Shown here piece after piece: positions 26,367 through 43,800 of a stretch of 64,000 bases of DNA. Each line of letters opens with the position of its first letter. The stretch's first letter is position 1. Position numbers and translations under genes: made by a program. The notes below the pieces were generated by a model that was not told the origin of the DNA, searched no databases, and worked only from the letters and a program-made list of their open reading frames with translations. Source of the DNA: Osedax fenrisi (Eukaryota > Annelida > Polychaeta > Sabellida > Siboglinidae); assembly GCA_964019155.1 (NCBI GenBank), contig CAXHSG010000206.1, positions 79,501-143,500 on the forward strand, given 5' to 3'.

Positions 26367-29221
26367 GACGTAAATTACCATACATTATATGACGTACATT
26401 ACCTTACATTGTATGACGTACATAACCTTACATTGTATGACGTACATTATCATACATTGTATGACGTACATTACCTTACATTGTATGACGTACATTACCT
26501 TACATTGTATGACGTACATTACATTACATTGTATGACGTACATTACCTTACATTGTACGACATATAACGTGCATTACCTTACATTGTATGACGTACAACG
26601 TACATTACCTTACATTGTATGACGTACATTACCATACATTATATGACGTACATTAACTTATATTGTATGACGTACATTACCTTACATTGTATGACGTACA
26701 TTACCTTACATTGTATGACGTACATTACCTTACATTGTATGACGCACATTACCTTACATTGTACAACGTACATTACCTTACATTGCATGACGTACATTAC
26801 CTTACATTGTATGACATACATTACCATAAATTGTATGACGTACATTACCTTACATTGTATGACGTACATTACCTTACATTGTATGACGTACATTACCTTA
26901 CATTGTATGACGCACATTACCTTACATTGTACAACGTACATTACCTTACATTGCATGACGTACATTACCTTACATTGTATGACATACATTACCATAAATT
27001 GTATGACGTACATTACCTTACATTGCATGACGTACATTACCTTACATTGTATGACATACATTACCATAAATTGTATGACGTACATTACCTTACATTGTAT
27101 GACGTACAACGTACATTACCTTACATTGTATGACGTACATTACCTTACATTGTATGACGTACATAACCTTACATTGTATGACGTATATTATCATACATTG
27201 TATGACGTACATTACCTTACATTGTATGACGTACATAACCTTACATTGTATGACGTACATTACCTTACATTGTATGACGTACATTACCTTACATTGTATG
27301 ACGTACATTACCTTACATTGTATGACGTAAATTATCTTACATTGTATGACGTACATTACCTTACATTGTATGGCATACAACGTACATTACCTTACATTGT
27401 ATAACGTACATTACCTTACATTGTATGAAGTACATTACCTTACATTGTATGACGTACATTACCTTACATTGTATGACGTACATTACCTTACATTGTACAA
27501 CGTACATTAGCTTAGATTGTATGACGTACATTATCATACATTGTATAATGTACATTACCTTACATTGTATGACGTACATTACCTTACATTGTATGACGTA
27601 CATTACCATACATTGTATGATGTACATTACCTTACATTGTATGACGTATATTACCTTACATTGTATGACGTGCATTACCTTACATTGTATGACGTACAAC
27701 GTACATTACCTTACATTGTATGACGTACATTACCTTACATTGTATGACGTGCATTACCTTACGTTTTATGACGTACAACGTACATTATCATACATTGTAT
27801 AACGTACATTACCTTACATTGTATGACGTACATTACCTTACATTGTATGACGTACATTACCATACATTGTATGATGTACATTACCTTACATTGTATGACG
27901 TACATTGCCTTACATTGTATGACGTACATTACCTTACATTGTATGACATACATTACCATATATTGTATGACGTACATTACCTTACATTGTATGACGTACA
28001 TTACCTTACATTGTACAACGTACATTACCTTACATTGTATGACGTACATTACCTTACATTGTATGACGTACAACGTACATTACCTTACATTGTATGACGT
28101 ACATTACCTTACATTGTATGACGTGCATTACCTTACATTTTATGACGTACATCGTACATTATCATACATTGTATAACGTACATTACCTTACATTGTATGA
28201 CGTACATTACCTTACATTGTACAACGTACATTAGCTTAGATTGTATGACGTACATTACCTTACATTGTATGACGTACATTACCATACATTATATGACGTA
28301 CATTAACTTATATTGTATGACGTACATTACCTTACATTGTATGACGTACATTACCTTACATTGTATGACGCACATTACCTTACATTGTACAACGTACATT
28401 ACCTTACATTGCATGCCGTACATTACCTTACATTGTATGACATACATTACCATAAATTGTATGACGTACAATACCTTACATTGCATGACGTACATAACCT
28501 TACATTGTATGACGTACATTACCATAAATTGTATGACGTACATTACCTTACATTGTATGACGTACAACGTACATTACCTTACATTGTATGACGTACATTA
28601 CCATACATTGTTTGACGTACATTACCTTACATAGTATGACGTACATTACCTTACATTGTATGACGTACATTACCTTACATTGTATGACATACATTACCAT
28701 ACATTGTACGACGTAAATTACCATACATTATATGACGTACAATACCTTACATTGTATGACGTACATAACCTTACATTGTATGACGTACATTATCATACAT
28801 TGTATGACGTACATTACCTTACATTGTATGACGTACATTACCTTACATTGTATGACGTACATTACCTTACATTGTATGACGTAAATTACCTTACATTGTA
28901 TGACGTACATTATCATACATTGTATAACGTATATTACCTTACATTGTATGACGTACATTAACTTACATTGTATGACGTACATTACCATACATTGTATGAT
29001 GTACATTACCTTACATTGTATGACGTACATTACCTTACATTGTATGACGTGCATTACCTTACATTGTATGACGTACAACGTACATTACCATACATTGTAC
29101 GATGTAAATTACCATACATTATATGACGTACATTACCTTACATTGTATGACGTACATTACCTTACATTGTATGACGTAAATTACCTTACATTGTATGACG
29201 TACATTACCTTACATTGTATG
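26367..29221 (+). repeat. Array segment with a 168-bp tandem duplication of cassette A
   Basis: No gene is present. Cassette A starts at 26,741 and again at 26,909, a spacing of 168 bp or seven units. A partial third copy (GCATGACG and GACATA/CCATAAA units) follows near 27,025-27,075. A GGCATACAACG long unit near 27,370 is a rare variant of the GGCG type. Derived C17G units (TTAGCTTAGATTG) lie near 27,510 and 28,230. GCATGCCG near 28,412 is private. Confidence 0.84.
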
Positions 29222-30635
29222 ACGTACATTACCTTACATGGTACGACATACAACGTGCATTACCTTACATTGTATGACGTACAACTTACATTACCTTACA
29301 TTGTATGACGTACATTACCATACATTATATGACGTACATTAACTTACATTGTATGACGTACATTACCTTACATTGTATGACGTACATTACCTTACATTGT
29401 ATGACGCACATTACCTTACATTGTACAACGTACATTACCTTACATTGCATGACGTACATTACCTTACATTGTATGACATACATTACCATAAATTGTATGA
29501 CGTACATTACCTTACATTGTATGACGTATATTACCATACATTGTATGATGTACATTACCTTACATTGTATGACGTACATTACCTTACATTGTATGACGTG
29601 CATTACCTTACATTGTATGACGTACAACGTACTTTATCATACATTGTATAACGTACATTACCTTACATTGTATGACGTACATTACCTTACATTGTATGAC
29701 GTACATTACCATACATTGTATGATGTACATTACCTTATATTGTATAACGTACATTACCTTACATTGTATGACGTACAATACCTTACATTATACAACGTAC
29801 ATTACCTTACATTGTATGACGTATATTACCTTACATTGTATTACGTACATTACCTTACATTGTATGACGTTCAACGTACATTACCTTACATTGTATGACG
29901 TACATTACCTTACATTGTATGACGTACATAACCTTACATTGTATGACGTACATTACCTTACATTGTATGACGTACATTACCTTACATTGTATGACGTACA
30001 TTACCTTACATTGTATGACGCACATTACCTTACATTGTACAACGTACATTACCTTACATTGCATGACGTACATTACCTTACATTGTATGACATACATTAC
30101 CATAAATTGTAAGACGTACAATACCTTACATTGCATGACGTACATTACCTTACATTGTATGACATACATTACCATAAATTGTATGACGTACATTACCTTA
30201 CATTGTATGACGTACAACGTACATTACCTTACATTGTATGACGTACATTACCATACATTGTTTGACGTACATTACCTTACATAGTATGACGTACATTACC
30301 TTACATTGTATGACGTACATTACCTTACATTGTATGACATACATTACCATACATTGTACGACGTAAATTACCATACATTATATGACGTACAATACCTTAC
30401 ATTGTATAACGTACAACGTACATTACCTTACATTGTATGACGTACATTACCTTACATTGTATGACATACATTACCATAAATTGTATGACGTACATTACCT
30501 TACATTGTATGACGTACAACGTACATTACCTTACATTGTATGACGTACATTACCTTACATTGTATGACGTACATAACCTTACATTGTATGACGTACATTA
30601 TCATACATTGTATGACGTACATTACCTTACATTGT
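29222..30635 (+). repeat. 3,225-bp-spaced duplicated block, left arm
   Basis: Aligns to 32,447-33,908. The offset is 3,225 up to about 29,930 and 3,273 afterwards, so this arm lacks 48 bp (two monomers, the ATTATCATAC unit and its neighbour) present near 33,175. It includes a GACGTTCAACG long unit near 29,870, shared only with 33,088, and a CAACTTACATT long unit near 29,285, shared with 32,510. 31-mers with these marks make the match specific. Confidence 0.87.
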
Positions 30636-32446
30636 ATGACGTAAATTACCTTACATTGTATGACGTACATTACCATACATTGTATGGCGTACAACGTACA
30701 TTACCTTACATTGTATAACGTACATTACCTTACATTGTATGAAGTACATTACCTTACATTGTATGACGTACATTACCTTACATTGTATGACGTACATTAC
30801 CTTACATTGTATGACGTACATTACCATACATTGTATGATGTACATTACCTTACATTGTATGACGTACATTGCCTTACATTGTATGACGTACATTACCTTA
30901 CATTGTATGACATACATTACCATATATTGTATAACGTACATTACCTTACATTGTATGACGTACATTACCTTACATTGTACAACGTACATTACCTTACATT
31001 GTATGACGTACATTACCTTACATTGTATGACGTACAACGTACATTACCTTACATTGTATGACGTACATTACCTTACATTGTATGACGTGCATTACCTTAC
31101 ATTTTATGACGTACATCGTACATTATCATACATTGTATAACGTACATTAACTTACATTGTATGACGTACATTACCTTACATTGTATGACGTACATTACAT
31201 TACATTGTATGACGTACATTACCTTACATTGTACGACATATAACGTGCATTACCTTACATTGTATGACGTACAACGTACATTACCTTACATTGTATGACG
31301 TACATTACCATACATTATATGACTTACATTAACTTATATTGTATGACGTACATTACCTTACATTGTATGACGTACATTACCTTACATTGTATGACGCACA
31401 TTACCTTACATTGTACAACGTACATTACCTTACATTGCATGACGTACATTACCTTACATTGTATGACATACATTACCATAAATTGTAAGACGTACAATAC
31501 CTTACATTGCATGACGTACATTACCTTACATTGTATGACATACATTACCATAAATTGTATGACGTACATTACCTTACATTGTATGACGTACAACGTACAT
31601 TACCTTACATTGTATGACGTACATTACCATACATTGTATGACGTACATTACCTTACATTGTATGACGTACATTACCTTACATTGTATGACGTACATTACC
31701 TTACATTGTATGACGTAAATTACCTTACATTGTATGACGTACATTATCATACATTGTATAACGTATATTACCTTACATTGTATGACGTACATTAACTTAC
31801 ATTGTATGACGTACATTACCATACATTGTATGATGTACATTACCTTACATTGTATGACGTACATTACCTTACATTGTATGACGTGCATTACCTTACATTG
31901 TATGACGTACAACGTACATTACCATACATTGTACGATGTAAATTACCATACATTATATGACGTACATTACCTTACATTGTATGACGTACATTACCTTACA
32001 TTGTATGACGTAAATTACCTTACATTGTATGACGTACATTACCTTACATTGTATGACGTACATTACCTTACATTGTATGACATACATTACCATAAATTGT
32101 ATGACGTACATTACCTTACATTGTATGACGTATATTACCATACATTGTATGATGTACATTACCTTACATTGTATGACGTACATTACCTTACATTGTATGA
32201 CGTGCATTACCTTACATTGTATGACGTACAACGTACTTTATCATACATTGTATAACGTACATTACCTTACATTGTATGACGTACATTACCTTACATTGTA
32301 TGACGTACATTACCATACATTGTATGATGTACATTACCTTATATTGTATAACGTACATTACCTTACATTGTATGACGTACAATACCTTACATTATACAAC
32401 GTACATTACCTTACATTGTATGACGTATATTACCTTACATTGTATT
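30636..32446 (+). repeat. Array segment, mosaic of neighbouring blocks
   Basis: No gene is present. About 30,900-31,636 matches 34,050-34,790 at offset 3,153, ending where 34,79x has GTTTGACG and this copy has GTATGACG. About 31,734-32,050 matches 28,900-29,210 at offset 2,834. 32,060-32,445 repeats the cassette A end plus GATG units seen at 29,470-29,860. The segment therefore joins pieces whose best matches lie in different directions. Confidence 0.8.
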
Positions 32447-33908
32447 ACGTACATTACCTTACATGGTACGACATACAACGTGCATTACCTTACATTGTAT
32501 GACGTACAACTTACATTACCTTACATTGTATGACGTACATTACCATACATTATATGACGTACATTAACTTACATTGTATGACGTACATTACCTTACATTG
32601 TATGACGTACATTACCTTACATTGTATGACGCACATTACCTTACATTGTACAACGTACATTACCTTACATTGCATGACGTACATTACCTTACATTGTATG
32701 ACATACATTACCATAAATTGTATGACGTACATTACCTTACATTGTATGACGTATATTACCATACATTGTATGATGTACATTACCTTACATTGTATGACGT
32801 ACATTACCTTACATTGTATGACGTGCATTACCTTACATTGTATGACGTACAACGTACTTTATCATACATTGTATAACGTACATTACCTTACATTGTATGA
32901 CGTACATTACCTTACATTGTATGACGTACATTACCATACATTGTATGATGTACATTACCTTATATTGTATAACGTACATTACCTTACATTGTATGACGTA
33001 CAATACCTTACATTATACAACGTACATTACCTTACATTGTATGACGTATATTACCTTACATTGTATTACGTACATTACCTTACATTGTATGACGTTCAAC
33101 GTACATTACCTTACATTGTATGACGTACATTACCTTACATTGTATGACGTACATAACCTTACATTGTATGACGTACATTATCATACATTGTATGACGTAC
33201 ATTACCTTACATTGTATGACGTACATTACCTTACATTGTATGACGTACATTACCTTACATTGTATGACGTACATTACCTTACATTGTATGACGCACATTA
33301 CCTTACATTGTACAACGTACATTACCTTACATTGCATGACGTACATTACCTTACATTGTATGACATACATTACCATAAATTGTAAGACGTACAATACCTT
33401 ACATTGCATGACGTACATTACCTTACATTGTATGACATACATTACCATAAATTGTATGACGTACATTACCTTACATTGTATGACGTACAACGTACATTAC
33501 CTTACATTGTATGACGTACATTACCATACATTGTTTGACGTACATTACCTTACATAGTATGACGTACATTACCTTACATTGTATGACGTACATTACCTTA
33601 CATTGTATGACATACATTACCATACATTGTACGACGTAAATTACCATACATTATATGACGTACAATACCTTACATTGTATAACGTACAACGTACATTACC
33701 TTACATTGTATGACGTACATTACCTTACATTGTATGACATACATTACCATAAATTGTATGACGTACATTACCTTACATTGTATGACGTACAACGTACATT
33801 ACCTTACATTGTATGACGTACATTACCTTACATTGTATGACGTACATAACCTTACATTGTATGACGTACATTATCATACATTGTATGACGTACATTACCT
33901 TACATTGT
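32447..33908 (+). repeat. 3,225-bp-spaced duplicated block, right arm
   Basis: Second copy of 29,222-30,635. It keeps the ATACATTATA and GTATTACG units and the TGGTACGACATACAACG doublet near 32,470. It retains the two monomers missing from the left arm. It ends where a unit ending GTAC (33,909) replaces GTAT (30,636). Confidence 0.87.
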
Positions 33909-34949
33909 ACAACGTACATTACCTTACATTGTATGACGTACATTACCTTACATTGTATGACGTACAACGTACATTACCTTACATTGTATGACGTACATTA
34001 CCTTACATTGTATGACGTACATTGCCTTACATTGTATGACGTACATTACCTTACATTGTATGACATACATTACCATATATTGTATAACGTACATTACCTT
34101 ACATTGTATGACGTACATTACCTTACATTGTACAACGTACATTACCTTACATTGTATGACGTACATTACCTTACATTGTATGACGTACAACGTACATTAC
34201 CTTACATTGTATGACGTACATTACCTTACATTGTATGACGTGCATTACCTTACATTTTATGACGTACATCGTACATTATCATACATTGTATAACGTACAT
34301 TACCTTACATTGTATGACGTACATTACCTTACATTGTATGACGTACATTACATTACATTGTATGACGTACATTACCTTACATTGTACGACATATAACGTG
34401 CATTACCTTACATTGTATGACGTACAACGTACATTACCTTACATTGTATGACGTACATTACCATACATTATATGACTTACATTAACTTATATTGTATGAC
34501 GTACATTACCTTACATTGTATGACGTACATTACCTTACATTGTATGACGCACATTACCTTACATTGTACAACGTACATTACCTTACATTGCATGACGTAC
34601 ATTACCTTACATTGTATGACATACATTACCATAAATTGTAAGACGTACAATACCTTACATTGCATGACGTACATTACCTTACATTGTATGACATACATTA
34701 CCATAAATTGTATGACGTACATTACCTTACATTGTATGACGTACAACGTACATTACCTTACATTGTATGACGTACATTACCATACATTGTTTGACGTACA
34801 TTACCTTACATAGTATGACGTACATTACCTTACATTGTATGACGTACATTACCTTACATTGTATGACATACATTACCATACATTGTACGACGTAAATTAC
34901 CATACATTATATGACGTACAATACCTTACATTGTATGACGTACAACGTA
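33909..34949 (+). repeat. Array segment with cassettes C, D, A, F and G in order
   Basis: No gene is present. The order is C near 34,265, D at 34,388, A near 34,545 with a following AAGACGTACAATACC unit, F near 34,790 and G near 34,890. This C-D-A-F-G order is the same as in 1-720. It is the clearest sign that a kilobase-scale composite unit underlies the array. Confidence 0.85.
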
Positions 34950-36995
34950 CATTACCTTACATTGTATGACATACATTACCATAAATTGTATGACGTACAT
35001 TACCTTACATTGTATGACGTACAACGTACATTACCTTACATTGTATGACGTACATTACCTTACATTGTATGACGTACATAACCTTACATTGTATGACGTA
35101 CATTATCATACATTGTATGACGTACATTACCTTACATTGTATGACGTACATTACCTTACATTGTATGACGTACATTACCTTACATTGTATGACGTACATT
35201 ACCTTACATTGTATGACGTACATTACCTTACATTGTATGACGTAAATTACCTTACATTGTATGACGTACATTACCATACATTGTATGGCGTACAACGTAC
35301 ATTACCTTACATTGTATAACGTACATTACCTTACATTGTATGAAGTACATTACCTTACATTGTATGACGTACATTACCTTACATTGTATGACGTACATTA
35401 CCTTACATTGTATGACGTACATTACCATACATTGTATGATGTACATTACCTTACATTGTATGACGTACATTGCCTTACATTGTATGACGTACATTACCTT
35501 ACATTGTATGACATACATTACCATATATTGTATAACGTACATTACCTTACATTGTATGACGTACATTACCTTACATTGTACAACGTACATTACCTTACAT
35601 TGTATGACGTACATTACCTTACATTGTATGACGTACAACGTACATTACCTTACATTGTATGACGTACATTACCTTACATTGTATGACGTACATTACCTTA
35701 CATTGTATGACGCACATTACCTTACATTGTACAAAGTACATTACCTTACATTGCATGACGTACATTACCTTACATTGTATGACATACATTACCATAAATT
35801 GTATGACGTACATTACCTTACATTGCATGACGTACATTACCTTACATTGTATGACATATATTACCATAAATTGTATGACGTACATTACCTTACATTGTAT
35901 GACGTACAACGTACATTACCTTACATTGTATGACGTACATTACCTTACATTGTATGACGTACATAACCTTACATTGTATGACGTACATTATCATACATTG
36001 TATGACGTACATTACCTTACATTGTATGACGTACATTACCTTACATTGTATGACGTACATTACCTTACATTGTATGACGTAAATTACCTTACATTGTATG
36101 ACGTACATTACCATACATTGTATGGCGTACAACGTACATTACCTTAAATTGTATAACGTACATTACCTTACATTGTATGAAGTACATTACCTTACATTGT
36201 ATGACGTACATTACCTTACATTGTATGACGTACATTACCTTACATTGTATGACGTACATTACCGTACATTGTACAACGTACATTACCTTAGATTGTATAA
36301 CGTACATTACCTTACATTGTATGACGTACATTACCTTACATTGTATGACGTACATTACCTTATATTGTATGACATACATTACCATACATTGTACGACGTA
36401 AATTACCATACATTATATAACGTACAATACCTTACATTGTATGACGTACAACGTACATTACCTTACATTGTATGACGTACATTACCTTACATTGTATGAC
36501 GTACATTACCTTACATTGTATGACGTAAATTACCTTACATTGTATGACGTACATTACCATACATTGTATGGCGTACAACGTACATTACCTTAAATTGTAT
36601 AACGTACATTACCTTACATTGTATGAAGTACATTACCTTACATTGTATGACGTACATTACCTTACATTGTATGACATACATTACCATACATTGTACGACG
36701 TAAATTACCATACATTATATGACGTACAATACCTTACATTGTATGACGTACAACGTACATTACCTTACATTGTATGACGTACATTACCTTACATTGTATG
36801 ACGTACATTACCTTACATTGTATGACATACATTACCATAAATTGTATGACGTACATTACCTTACATTGTATGACGTACAACGTACATTACCTTACATTGT
36901 ATGACGTACATTACCTTACATTGTATGACGTACATAACCTTACATTGTATGACGTACATTATCATACATTGTATGACGTACATTACCTTACATTG
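34950..36995 (+). repeat. 3,232-bp-spaced duplicated block, left arm
   Basis: Aligns to about 38,182-40,131. The offset falls from 3,232 to 3,184 and then to 3,136, so the right copy has lost 48 bp twice (two monomers each time, near 39,445 and 39,825). Shared marks include AAAGTACATT near 35,733, CCTTAAATTGTATAACG near 36,143 and the C17G unit near 36,290. Its part 34,960-36,551 is also copied at about 42,954-44,545 (offset 7,994). Block edges are given to within about 20 bp. Confidence 0.83.
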
Positions 36996-38181
36996 TATGA
37001 CGTAAATTACCTTACATTGTATGACGTACATTACCATACATTGTATGGCGTACAACGTACATTACCTTACATTGTATAACGTACATTACTTTACATTGTA
37101 TGAAGTACATTACCTTACATTGTATGACGTACATTACCTTACATTGTATGACGTACATTACATTACATTGTATGACGTACATTACCATACATTGTATGAT
37201 GTACATTACCTTACATTGTATGACGTACATTGCCTTACATTGTATGACGTACATTACCTTACATTGTATGACATACATTACCATATATTGTATAACGTAC
37301 ATTACCTTACATTGTATGACGTACATTACCTTACATTGTACAACGTACATTACCTTACATTGTATGACGTACATTACCTTACATTGTATGACGTACAACG
37401 TACATTACCTTACATTGTATGACGTAAATTACCTTACATTGTATGACGTGCATTACCTTACATTTTATGACGTACATCGTACATTATCATACATTGTATA
37501 ACGTACATTACCTTACATTGTATGACGTACATTACCTTACATTGTATGACATACATTACATTACATTGTATGACGTACATTACCTTACATTGTACGACAT
37601 ATAACGTGCATTACCTTACATTGTATGACGTACAACGTACATTACCTTACATTGTATGACGTACATTACCATACATTATATGACTTACATTAACTTATAT
37701 TGTATGACGTACATTACCTTACATTGTATGACGTACATTACCTTACATTGTATGACGCACATTACCTTACATTGTACAACGTACATTACCTTACATTGCA
37801 TGACGTACATTACCTTACATTGTATGACATACATTACCATAAATTGTAAGACGTACAATACCTTACATTGCATGACGTACATTACCTTACATTGTATGAC
37901 ATACATTACCATAAATTGTATGACGTACATTACCTTACATTGTATGACGTACAACGTACATTACCTTACATTGTATGACGTACATTACCATACATTGTTT
38001 GACGTACATTACCTTACATAGTATGACGTACATTACCTTACATTGTATGACGTACATTACCTTACATTGTATGACATACATTACCATACATTGTACGACG
38101 TAAATTACCATACATTATATGACGTACAATACATTACATTGTATAACGTACAACGTACATTACCTTACATTGTATGACGTA

Positions 38182-40131
38182 CATTACCTTACATTGTATG
38201 ACATACATTACCATAAATTGTATGACGTACATTACCTTACATTGTATGACGTACAACGTACATTACCTTACATTGTATGACGTACATTACCTTACATTGT
38301 ATGACGTACATAACCTTACATTGTATGACGTACATTATCATACATTGTATGACGTACATTACCTTACATTGTATGACGTACATTACCTTACATTGTATGA
38401 CGTACATTACCTTACATTGTATGACGTATATTACCTTACATTGTATGACGTACATTACCTTACATTGTATGACGTAAATTACCTTACATTGTATGACGTA
38501 CATTACCATACATTGTATGGCGTACAACGTACATTACCTTACATTGTATAACGTACATTACCTTACATTGTATGAAGTACATTACCTTACATTGTATGAC
38601 GTACATTACCTTACATTGTATGACGTACATTACCTTACATTGTATGACGTACATTACCATACATTGTATGATGTACATTACCTTACATTGTATGACGTAC
38701 ATTGCCTTACATTGTATGACGTACATTACCTTACATTGTATGACATACATTACCATATATTGTATAACGTACATTACCTTACATTGTATGACGTACATTA
38801 CCTTACATTGTACAACGTACATTACCTTACATTGTATGACGTACATTACCTTACATTGTATGACGTACAACGTACATTACCTTACATTGTATGACGTACA
38901 TTACCTTACATTGTATGACGTACATTACCTTACATTGTATGACGCACATTACCTTACATTGTACAAAGTACATTACCTTACATTGCATGACGTACATTAC
39001 CTTACATTGTATGACATACATTACCATAAATTGTATGACGTACATTACCTTACATTGCATGACGTACATTACCTTACATTGTATGACATATATTACCATA
39101 AATTGTATGACGTACATTACCTTACATTGTATGACGTACAACGTACATTACCTTACATTGTATGACGTACATTACCTTACATTGTATGACGTACATAACC
39201 TTACATTGTATGACGTACATTATCATACATTGTATGACGTACATTACCTTACATTGTATGACGTACATTACCTTACATTGTATGACGTACATTACCTTAC
39301 ATTGTATGACGTAAATTACCTTACATTGTATGACGTACATTACCATACATTGTATGGCGTACAACGTACATTACCTTAAATTGTATAACGTACATTACCT
39401 TACATTGTATGAAGTACATTACCTTACATTGTATGACGTACATTACCGTACATTGTACAACGTACATTACCTTAGATTGTATAACGTACATTACCTTACA
39501 TTGTATGACGTACATTACCTTACATTGTATGACGTACATTACCTTATATTGTATGACATACATTACCATACATTGTACGACGTAAATTACCATACATTAT
39601 ATAACGTACAATACCTTACATTGTATGACGTACAACGTACATTACCTTACATTGTATGACGTACATTACCTTACATTGTATGACGTACATTACCTTACAT
39701 TGTATGACGTAAATTACCTTACATTGTATGACGTACATTACCATACATTGTATGGCGTACAACGTACATTACCTTAAATTGTATAACGTACATTACCTTA
39801 CATTGTATGAAGTACATTACCTTACATTGTACGACGTAAATTACCATACATTATATGACGTACAATACCTTACATTGTATGACGTACAACGTACATTACC
39901 TTACATTGTATGACGTACATTACCTTACATTGTATGACGTACATTACCTTACATTGTATGACATACATTACCATAAATTGTATGACGTACATTACCTTAC
40001 ATTGTATGACGTACAACGTACATTACCTTACATTGTATGACGTACATTACCTTACATTGTATGACGTACATAACCTTACATTGTATGACGTACATTATCA
40101 TACATTGTATGACGTACATTACCTTACATTG
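38182..40131 (+). repeat. 3,232-bp-spaced duplicated block, right arm
   Basis: Copy of 34,950-36,995 shortened by four monomers in two steps. The CCTTAAATT unit occurs here near 39,375 and 39,773 and once more just beyond, near 40,176, so that local piece has been expanded. 40,37x to 41,61x then aligns to 36,9xx to 38,13x at offset 3,479. Confidence 0.82.
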
Positions 40132-40886
40132 TATGACGTACATTACCATACATTGTATGGCGTACAACGTACATTACCTTAAATTGTATAACGTACATTA
40201 CCTTACATTGTATGAAGTACATTACCTTACATTGTATGACGTACATTACCTTACATTGTATGACGTACATTACCTTACATTGTATGACGTACATTACCGT
40301 ACATTGTACAACGTACATTACCTTAGATTGTATAACGTACATTACCTTACATTGTATGACGTACATTACCTTACATTGTATGACGTACATTACCTTACAT
40401 TGTATGACGTACATAACCTTACATTGTATGACGTACATTATCATACATTGTATGACGTACATTACCTTACATTGTATGACGTAAATTACCTTACATTGTA
40501 TGACGTACATTACCATACATTGTATGGCGTACAACGTACATTACCTTACATTGTATAACGTACATTACCTTACATTGTATGAAGTACATTACCTTACATT
40601 GTATGACGTACATTACCTTACATTGTATGACGTACATTACCTTACATTGTATGACGTACATTACCATACATTGTATGATGTACATTACCTTACATTGTAT
40701 GACGTACATTGCCTTACATTGTATGACGTACATTACCTTACATTGTATGACATACATTACCATATATTGTATAACGTACATTACCTTACATTGTATGACG
40801 TACATTACCTTACATTGTACAACGTACATTACCTTACATTGTATGACGTACATTACCTTACATTGTATGACGTACAACGTACATTA

Positions 40887-43800
40887 CCTTACATTGTATG
40901 ACGTAAATTACCTTACATTGTATGACGTGCATTACCTTACATTTTATGACGTACATCGTACATTATCATACATTGTATAACGTACATTACCTTACATTGT
41001 ATGACGTACATTACCTTACATTGTATGACGTACATTACATTACATTGTATGACGTACATTACCTTACATTGTACGACATATAACGTGCATTACCTTACAT
41101 TGTATGACGTACAACGTACATTACCTTACATTGTATGACGTACATTACCATACATTATATGACTTACATTAACTTATATTGTATGACGTACATTACCTTA
41201 CATTGTATGACGTACATTACCTTACATTGTATGACGCACATTACCTTACATTGTACAACGTACATTACCTTACATTGCATGACGTACATTACCTTACATT
41301 GTATGACATACATTACCATAAATTGTAAGACGTACAATACCTTACATTGCATGACGTACATTACCTTACATTGTATGACATACATTACCATAAATTGTAT
41401 GACGTACATTACCTTACATTGTATGACGTACAACGTACATTACCTTACATTGTATGACGTACATTACCATACATTGTTTGACGTACATTACCTTACATAG
41501 TATGACGTACATTACCTTACATTGTATGACGTACATTACCTTACATTGTATGACATACATTACCATACATTGTACGACGTAAATTACCATACATTATATG
41601 ACGTACAATACCTTACATTGTATGACGTACAACGTACATTACCTTACATTGTATGACGTACATTACCTTACATTGTATGACGTACATTACCTTACATTGT
41701 ATGACATACATTACCATAAATTGTATGACGTACATTACCTTACATTGTATGACGTACAACGTACATTACCTTACATTGTATGACGTACATTACCTTACAT
41801 TGTATGACGTACATAACCTTACATTGTATGACGTAGATTATCATACATTGTATGACGTACATTACCTTACATTGTATGACGTACATTACCTTACATTGTA
41901 TGACGTACATTACCTTACATTGTATGACGTACATTACCTTACATTGTATGACGTACATTACCTTACATTGTATGACGTAAATTACCTTACATTGTATGAC
42001 GTACATTACCATACATTGTATGGCGTACAACGTACATTACCTTACATTGTATAACGTACATTACCTTACATTGTATGAAGTACATTACCTTACATTGTAT
42101 GACGTACATTACTTTACATTGTATGACGTACATTACCTTACATTGTATGACGTACATTACCATACATTGTATGATGTACATTACCTTACATTGTATGACG
42201 TACATTGCCTTACATTGTATGACGTACATTACCTTACATTGTATGACATACATTACCATATATTGTATGACGTACATTACCTTACATTGTATGACGTACA
42301 TTACCTTACATTGTATGACGTACATTACCGTACATTGTACAACGTACATTACCTTAGATTGTATAACGTACATTACCTTACATTGTATGACGTACATTAC
42401 CTTACATTGTATGACGTACATTACCTTATATTGTATGACATACATTACCATACATTGTACGACGTAAATTACCATACATTATATGACGTACAATACCTTA
42501 CATTGTATGACGTACAACGTACATTACCTTACATTGTATGACGTACATTACCTTACATTGTATGACGCACATTACCTTACATTGTACAACGTACATTACC
42601 TTACATTGCATGACGTACATTACCTTACATTGTATGACATACATTACCATAAATTGTATGACGTACATTACCTTACATTGTATGACGTACAACGTACATT
42701 ACCTTACATTGTATGACGTACATTACCATACATTGTTTGACGTACATTACCTTACATAGTATGACGTACATTACCTTACATTGTATGACGTACATTACCT
42801 TACATTGTATGACATACATTACCATACATTGTACGACGTAAATTACCATACATTATATGACGTACAATACCTTACATTGTATGACGTACAACGTACATTA
42901 CCTTACATTGTATGACGTACATTACCTTACATTGTATGACGTACATTACCTTACATTGTATGACATACATTACCATAAATTGTATGACGTACATTACCTT
43001 ACATTGTATGACGTACAACGTACATTACCTTACATTGTATGACGTACATTACCTTACATTGTATGACGTACATAACCTTACATTGTATGACGTACATTAT
43101 CATACATTGTATGACGTACATTACCTTACATTGTATGACGTACATTACCTTACATTGTATGACGTACATTACCTTACATTGTATGACGTACATTACCTTA
43201 CATTGTATGACGTACATTACCTTACATTGTATGACGTAAATTACCTTACATTGTATGACGTACATTACCATACATTGTATGGCGTACAACGTACATTACC
43301 TTACATTGTATAACGTACATTACCTTACATTGTATGAAGTACATTACCTTACATTGTATGACGTACATTACCTTACATTGTATGACGTACATTACCTTAC
43401 ATTGTATGACGTACATTACCATACATTGTATGATGTACATTACCTTACATTGTATGACGTACATTGCCTTACATTGTATGACGTACATTACCTTACATTG
43501 TATGACATACATTACCATATATTGTATAACGTACATTACCTTACATTGTATGACGTACATTACCTTACATTGTACAACGTACATTACCTTACATTGTATG
43601 ACGTACATTACCTTACATTGTATGACGTACAACGTACATTACCTTACATTGTATGACGTACATTACCTTACATTGTATGACGTACATTACCTTACATTGT
43701 ATGACGCACATTACCTTACATTGTACAAAGTACATTACCTTACATTGCATGACGTACATTACCTTACATTGTATGACATACATTACCATAAATTGTATGA

